Below the pieces are notes generated by a model that did not search any database, had not been told where the DNA came from, and saw nothing but the letters and a program-made list of their open reading frames with translations. A stretch of DNA of 64,000 nucleotides. Source: Cephalotrichum gorgonifer. Taxonomy: Eukaryota; Ascomycota; Sordariomycetes; Microascales; Microascaceae. A program made the translations under genes and the position numbers. Location of the stretch: NCBI GenBank assembly GCA_900312665.1, contig ONZQ02000007.1:854102-918101 (forward strand), written 5' to 3'. Below, in pieces: positions 58,439-64,000 of the stretch; the stretch's first letter is position 1, and the number at the start of each line of letters is the position of its first letter.

Positions 58439-61400
58439 CCTTCACCTTTCTTGAGATAGATATCTTTAGTTAGATCTCCTTGGTTAGGGGACATCATTGA
58501 CTGGGATACCATCATTATATCTCTATCTAGGATACTTGACGTGGAAAGATGTAGGTGGAAAAGGGGTTGGGAGTGGGGGAACGGGGGTTTGAGTTAAGCT
58601 TATAAGATACCCCGCGTACTCTCAGCAGCCGTGAGAATTGAGTTTCTTTGATAGGCAAACTGCCGCGTGTATCATGCGAATCTCGTGATAGGTACTATGG
58701 GTACTACTTATTGATAGGCAGGAAGCTAACCTCGCGTGATCTGGCGTCAAGGAAGTATATCCACCGAGAGTTTCCGACTATTGCAGGGGGCCATTGTATA
58801 ATAATGCGTATATCTACAAATCCATGCGCTTACACCAGCTGCTTGGGTTCGGACCTTCCGTCCTCCGTGTTCATACCGTTTGGACTAAGCCTCGTGGTAA
58901 GGAATATAGGCCCGGGTTTAGTTTTTTTTAATACGGGCGTCGATCTATAAGAAAACAAACCAAGTAGGAAAGATGTACTAACTCTTTATTAGCACCGGAG
59001 GGTGAAGACTTCTCCTAGCCCGGGTCCGTGGAGAGCCGGGATTTTTAGTGGGGCTTCCGGAGCCGGAGCACCCCGAGCCCCCGTCCTCTGCGCCCAGAAG
59101 CCGGGATCACGGGACTTAGGAAAACTGGGAAGGCGAAAGCCAAACGGTGGGGTGGGATACGGACTCGTAAGCAATATTCGAATACCGTCTTTCTTCTCGC
59201 CGTCGAGTTGGGTATCCGAAGGTGAGGGGAGAGAACAGCTTATCCCATCTTGAGGGACATAGCTCTCTTGAGAGCAGATGCCGCCTGATATACAACCAGG
59301 AACTCCGTCTGAAGGTACAGCCGAAAAATATTCAAGTCTTCAAACCGCCGCCGCCGTCTCCGGAAACCACGCGTCTGGCTCTCCCTTGGACCCGGGGAGG
59401 GGGTGGTGGGGTTTCCGCGTCGAAGAGGTTACTGACCCTGCCACCTCTTTCCTCCCCAGCTTGCAAGCACGCCCACCAGGTGGCTGGCACAATATTCAGT
59501 ACTTACGAATATTAGTAATAATAATCCGGAGGTGTCTGAGCTCCTGGAACTAGTACACTTAGCACGCGTGCGTTGCTTGGGACGCCAGTCCCGGAGCGGC
59601 CATAGTCCGACGGCGGTGACGGCGGGCGGGGCGGATCTTGACTCCGAGGGCCCGGGAAAAGGGGACGCGCCGCCTCAGCGGATCCACAGGGCGAGAAAAA
59701 TTGCGCACACAAAGTTCGAGCTCAAGCACACGAGCAGGGGGGGTGAGTGGGTGGCAGGGTGAGTGGCGGACTTGCCCATTTTCCATTTCCGCCTCCATTG
59801 CGGTGACAGGCGACAAGAGAGTCATGTGGGTGGTCCTCCAAAACCGGAAGCAGGGGGGCAGCGGATTTATCGCTCACTCATCTCCAAAACTAGTGAAAAA
59901 AAAAAGATATACCAGCCAGGGGGGTTGTTGCTGTTTGCCCTTTGTTTATTTGCCTCTGCGAGATATTTCCACAATGTGTGAGATTCCCGGTGGCCCCCCA
60001 CGCCCGGAGGTTGGGATGGGATGCGAAGGAAAGTGAGAGATATTAATTTTTTTCTCGCACGTGAAAGTGGACGAGATCGTGAGCGTCGTGTCCGCAGGGG
60101 TGGCTAGCTAATATTAGCTGGCTGGCTAGCCGACTTGCGGGCGGCGGGCTGGTTCTTCTAGGGCGTGTTCTGTGCGCGCCGGAGAGAGGAGCTTCGTGCT
60201 CCCCTGTCTAGCGTGGCGGCTCATGTGGGTAATGGGTGCTTGGCAGTAATTAGAGGATTTCCATGATGGACGAGTGCGAGGACGAGTACGAGCTCGCATG
60301 GGTACGATGACTCGAACGACGGCGAAAATCTTAATCAGATTCTCCGGTCATAGCTCCTTCGCCCATCGCCCCCCCCCCCCCGTTCCTCAAGGGGTTCCTT
60401 CCTCCTCCAAGTGAGTGCGCGGCATGGGACCTCCCATACCACCCTTGAGGAAAATTCCGGGTTCCATGCCTTTTTGACTTCGTCCGAGAATGACATACAT
60501 ATCCCATCACCCCTACTTGTACGAGTACTTGTGCTCAAACGTCCCTCGGCTTCTCGGTATTTTTGTGATAACTAAGGCAAGACATACCCGCCCGCTCCTT
60601 CCCTTCTCCATCGGATGCACACACAATTCACACCGACATCGGCGCCACCGGCAGTGCCTTCGTAGGTGGAGGGGTGGGATTATTCGTGCGCAAGAAAGGG
60701 AACGGTGATTGACGGCGGCGTTCTTTGTGTCCGTATCCGCCTAAGAGTTGCAAATATCCTAGACGGTATACCCATGTCCGTCCATCGCACCTTCTTCGAA
60801 AGGAGCATTATCGTTTCTCATTCATACGACGGACTAAAGTATTAGTACGGCAGTTCGTGAATCCACCTGCGTGGGTTTCATGTACGTATATGGAGTACTT
60901 GTAACAGTTACGGTCGCATTGCGTCTGACGAACCAAACATACTGGTGCAAGTACTCACTCGCGGTCGTGCTTGCTCTTCCCAAGATCCATACCTGTATGG
61001 TAAGTGTTACCGCCCGAGCCCCCCACTCAGCTTCCCCCCACCCATACAAGTATATCCCCACTCACAATGGAGCTCCGTTCGATGGCTTCGCGGAATTGAC
61101 AGACCCGTATTAGATTCCTTGCCAATCATCGCAATTGGGGACACTAATGGCAGGATCTTAGCGCGCTATCGTCAACGATTACTCGTGCGCAATGGGAAAA
61201 GGGGAACCTAGCAAAATAGGCAAAAAGGGAAGCGCCGAGAGGATTCGCACTAGGACGGAGCATGAGTGCTCGTACTCGTTAACTGGGGGGGCACGAAATC
61301 GATCAGGGTCTGGCCTCGCAGCTCTTTGGTAATTGGGAACTAGGAATTGGAGAATTTTTTCCTCCCCGCCACCCTCCGCCTCCGACAATAGCTCCTGGCC

Positions 61401-61993
61401 ATGCTGGTAGGTAGGAACGGAGCTCCTGGACCTAACCAAGCCATGGCTGACGGTCGGTGGCTACCGAGACACGGAGAAAACCGATGGCGGCGGACCGTGT
61501 ATGGATACTTGCTTGTACTCATAGTACTCGTACTTGCTGAAATATTGGAACAGTCAGTAATATCCATAGCTCCTTCCATACGAGTACAACCCAGCCGCTC
61601 GCGCATAATACGCTACAGCTCTCCCTTTGTTGCCCTGTGCTTGTTTGTACCTGTACTCCGAAACGGTTCATCCCAGCTCTTATCTCCAAAGCTTAATAAT
61701 TTTTTTTCTTCGAGTCGCATTACTAGTAGCGATCTGACTCCCACGCAGACCCAGGCGGACCCCAAGCTTGCAATCAAATCCCTAGCCCCCCTCTCCTTCC
61801 AATCCCCCAAACCCTAGCCTTCCTCCATAAATCCTTTCCAAACCTTGATTTTCCCCTTGGGGCCCCCTTCCCATCTCCATTGACCTCCGCTCGACGATAC
61901 CTCGACGCCTTCTCGTCCGGATCCCCATCCTCCTGATCCGCTGTCCTTCCCCTTCCCTCCTCCCGGTCGAGTCCCAGATCACCCAGATACCCA
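58439..61993. other. Intergenic stretch of about 3.5 kb, no gene seen
   Basis: Upstream regions of the F-box gene (minus) and of the NADH dehydrogenase (plus). It contains three TACGAGTA/TACTCGTA copies (60530, 61525, 61579) and a long C-run at about 60368-60381. The last about 250 bp are CT-rich, typical of a promoter and 5' UTR of a highly expressed fungal gene. Confidence 0.55.
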
Positions 61994-63898
61994 ATGGCGC
62001 CCTCGAGCGTCATGGCATTGCGCGCGGCAGCGGCCACCCGCTCGCCTCTGGCCACGAAGCTCCGCGCGCCCCCCGCCGCCGCCCGCGCCTTCTCCCAGAG
62101 CACCCGCTCCGTCAGGAGACCCTCCGCCGCGCTGCAGCAGCAGCTCCCCAAGACACAGCAGGCCCTCACCCGCCAGTTCCGGAGGGCATTCTCCGACGAT
62201 GCGCCCCGGCGCGGGCCCGGCGCCGTCAGGCTGACCTTCCGGTGGCTCTGGCGCCTGACCTACCTGTCTGCCCTCGGGTACATGGGATACGTGGGATACG
62301 TCGTCTACGGCGATAGGCACCCCCCGCCCCAGAACCCCCCGGACCCTACCAAGAAGACGCTTGTCATCCTAGGTAAGATATCCCCCCGAGCGGGCTCTAA
62401 CCCTCCGATGAATTGGTTGGCGCCCTGCGGAGCAGGAGTCGGAAGAGTCGGAGCACGCCCCCGAGAGTCTACCTGGGACAAGTTAAGCTAACGTGACATC
62501 TCTCCCTACCTACTAGGAACCGGCTGGGGATCCGTGTCTCTCCTGAAGAAGCTCGACACCGATAACTACAACGTCATCGTCATCTCGCCGAGGAACTACT
62601 TCCTCTTCACTCCCCTCCTCCCCTCGTGCACCACCGGCACCGTCGAGCACCGCTCCATCATGGAGCCCATCCGCAGCATCCTCCACCAGAAGCGCACCGG
62701 CGTGACCTTCTACGAGGCTGAGGCCACCGAGATTGACCCCGAGCGCAAGGTAGTCAAGATCCGCGACGAGTCCGACATCAAGGGCGCCATGTCCTCGTCC
62801 GAGGTCCCCTACGACATGCTCGTCGTCGGCGTCGGCGCCGAGAACGCCACCTTCGGCATCCCCGGCGTGCGCGAGAACTCTTGCTTCCTCAAGGAGATCG
62901 GTGACGCCCAGAACATCCGTAAGAAGATCATGGACTGCGTCGAGACCGCCGCCTTCAAGGACCAGACGGACGAGGAGATCGACCGCCTCCTGCACATGGT
63001 CGTAGTCGGCGGCGGGCCCACCGGAGTCGAGTTCGCCGGCGAGCTCCAGGACTTCTTCGAGGAGGACATCAAGAAGCTCATCCCCAACCTCAGCGCGCGC
63101 TTCAAGGTCACCCTCATCGAGGCCCTCCCCAACGTGCTCCCCTCCTTCTCCAAGACCCTGATTGATTACACCCACGACACCTTCAAGGAGCAGACCATCG
63201 ACATCATGACCCAGACCTTTGTCAAGAACGTCACCGCCAACGACATCACCGCCGTCGCCACCCGCCCCGGCGGCGTCAAGGAGACCGTCACCATCCCCTA
63301 CGGCCTCCTCGTCTGGGCCACCGGTAACGCCATCCGCCCCATCGTCAAGGACCTCATCTCCAAGATCCCCGCCCAGGCCAAGTCCACCCGCGGCCTCTCC
63401 GTGAACGAGTACCTCGTCGTCCAGGGTGCCCGCGACATCTGGGCCGTCGGCGACTGCGCCGTCGCCGGCTACGCCCCGACCGCCCAGGTCGCCGGCCAGG
63501 AGGGCGCCTTCCTCGCCCGCCTCTTCAACAACATGGCCATGACCGAGCACCTCCAGTCCCACATCCAGACCCTGTCCGCGTCGCTGAACATGGCGCCCGG
63601 CGGCGACAGTGCCCGCACTGCCGAGGAGATCGAGAGGTGCGAGAAGCAGCTGAGGCGCATCAAGGACGTCAAGCCCTTCCACTACTCCCACCAGGGCAGC
63701 CTGGCCTACATCGGTAGCGATAGGGCGGTCGCCGACGTCAGGTGGTGGAACGCGAACCTCGCCACTGGAGGCAAGATGACTTACCTGTTCTGGAGGAGCG
63801 CCTACCTGTCCATGTGCTTCAGCACCAGGAACAGGCTCCTGGTCGCGAACGACTGGGTGAAGAGCAAGGTCTTTGGTAGGGACGTCTCTCGGGAGTAA
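61994..63898 (+). CDS. Type II (alternative) mitochondrial NADH dehydrogenase
   Basis: Exons 61994-62372 and 62517-63898 join in phase to 586 residues. The N-terminus (MAPSSVMALRAAAATRSPLA, later STRSVRRPS) is a mitochondrial presequence, followed by a hydrophobic patch (LTYLSALGYMGYVGYVVYG). The two nucleotide-binding folds are visible: VILGTGWGS for FAD, with the intron falling between its first Gly codon positions, and VVVGGGPTGVEFAGEL for NADH. Further family blocks are NYFLFTPLLPSCTTGTVEHR, LLVWATGNAIRP and IWAVGDCAVAGYAPTAQVAG; FWRSAYLSMCFSTRNR ends the protein. There is no EF-hand insert. The enzyme oxidises NADH and reduces ubiquinone without pumping protons. The hydrophobic patch after the presequence is usual for external (NDE) forms, but external or internal facing is not proven. 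Codon use is strongly C-ending, which suggests high expression. Confidence 0.94.
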
Positions 63899-64000
63899 GC
63901 TAATGGGAATGAATTGGCGGGGATGACTTTGAAGGGTGAGAAGACTCCGTTTGTGAGAGTGGAGGCCGAAGAGGAGGAGGAGTATTATGGGATTGCACCG

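Noticed and set aside
62513..63691. Long antisense open frame (392 codons, minus strand) across the NADH dehydrogenase gene
   Set aside because: It mirrors the GC-rich, C-ending codons of the sense gene; the product is a monotonous Gly/Asp/Glu/Leu/Val string with no domain.

Overview
The window is nuclear chromosomal DNA of a filamentous ascomycete, most likely a Sordariomycete. Genes are GC-rich and split by short GT-AG introns (about 40-170 nt, often with a CTAAC-like branch site). Every assignable protein is a standard Pezizomycotina type: a Puf3-type Pumilio protein, kinetochore Nnf1, GPI-anchor ethanolamine-phosphate transferase Gpi13/PIG-O, a type II mitochondrial NADH dehydrogenase, a fungal rhodopsin-fold 7-TM protein, and Zn-cluster and C2H2 transcription factors. 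I see no operon, CRISPR array, biosynthetic cluster or intact transposon. Exon joins given below were checked for reading phase by hand.

Layout. 17-1289 (-): EBP-type sterol isomerase. 2307-2938 (-): prolyl-4-hydroxylase-like dioxygenase, cut by an assembly gap (N, 2958-3665). 4780-5349 (-): orphan single-pass membrane protein with a PPAY motif. 5350-15263: a gene desert of about 10 kb holding a tRNA-like relic, an inverted repeat and simple repeats. 15264-21266 is compact: a Puf3-like gene (+), convergent with an FMP32/MCUR1-family gene (-), which is divergent from NNF1 (+). 21988-23300 (-): PH-domain protein, followed by about 5 kb without genes. 28513-37069: G3BP-like NTF2/RRM protein (-), divergent from GPI13 (+), then a calponin-homology/coiled-coil protein (+). 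39955-42548 (-): Zn-cluster-like transcription factor. 44652-45890 (-): conserved-looking orphan. 51503-53124 (+): C2H2 factor with an unresolved 5' end. 54240-55629 (-): 7-TM rhodopsin-domain protein. 56808-58438 (-): F-box-like gene with a frame break in a G7 run. 61994-63898 (+): alternative NADH dehydrogenase.

The genes are not a functional cluster. A loose mitochondrial theme exists: Puf3 orthologues control mRNAs of mitochondrial proteins, FMP32 is mitochondrial, and the NADH dehydrogenase is respiratory. I read this as chance proximity.

I did not find a convincing undescribed system. The most checkable oddities are the TACGAGTA word (at least 17 copies, none in a coding exon), two calponin-like repeats in the CH/coiled-coil protein, PY-type motifs in the orphan membrane protein, a structured non-coding segment near 56.4 kb, and the F-box frame break.
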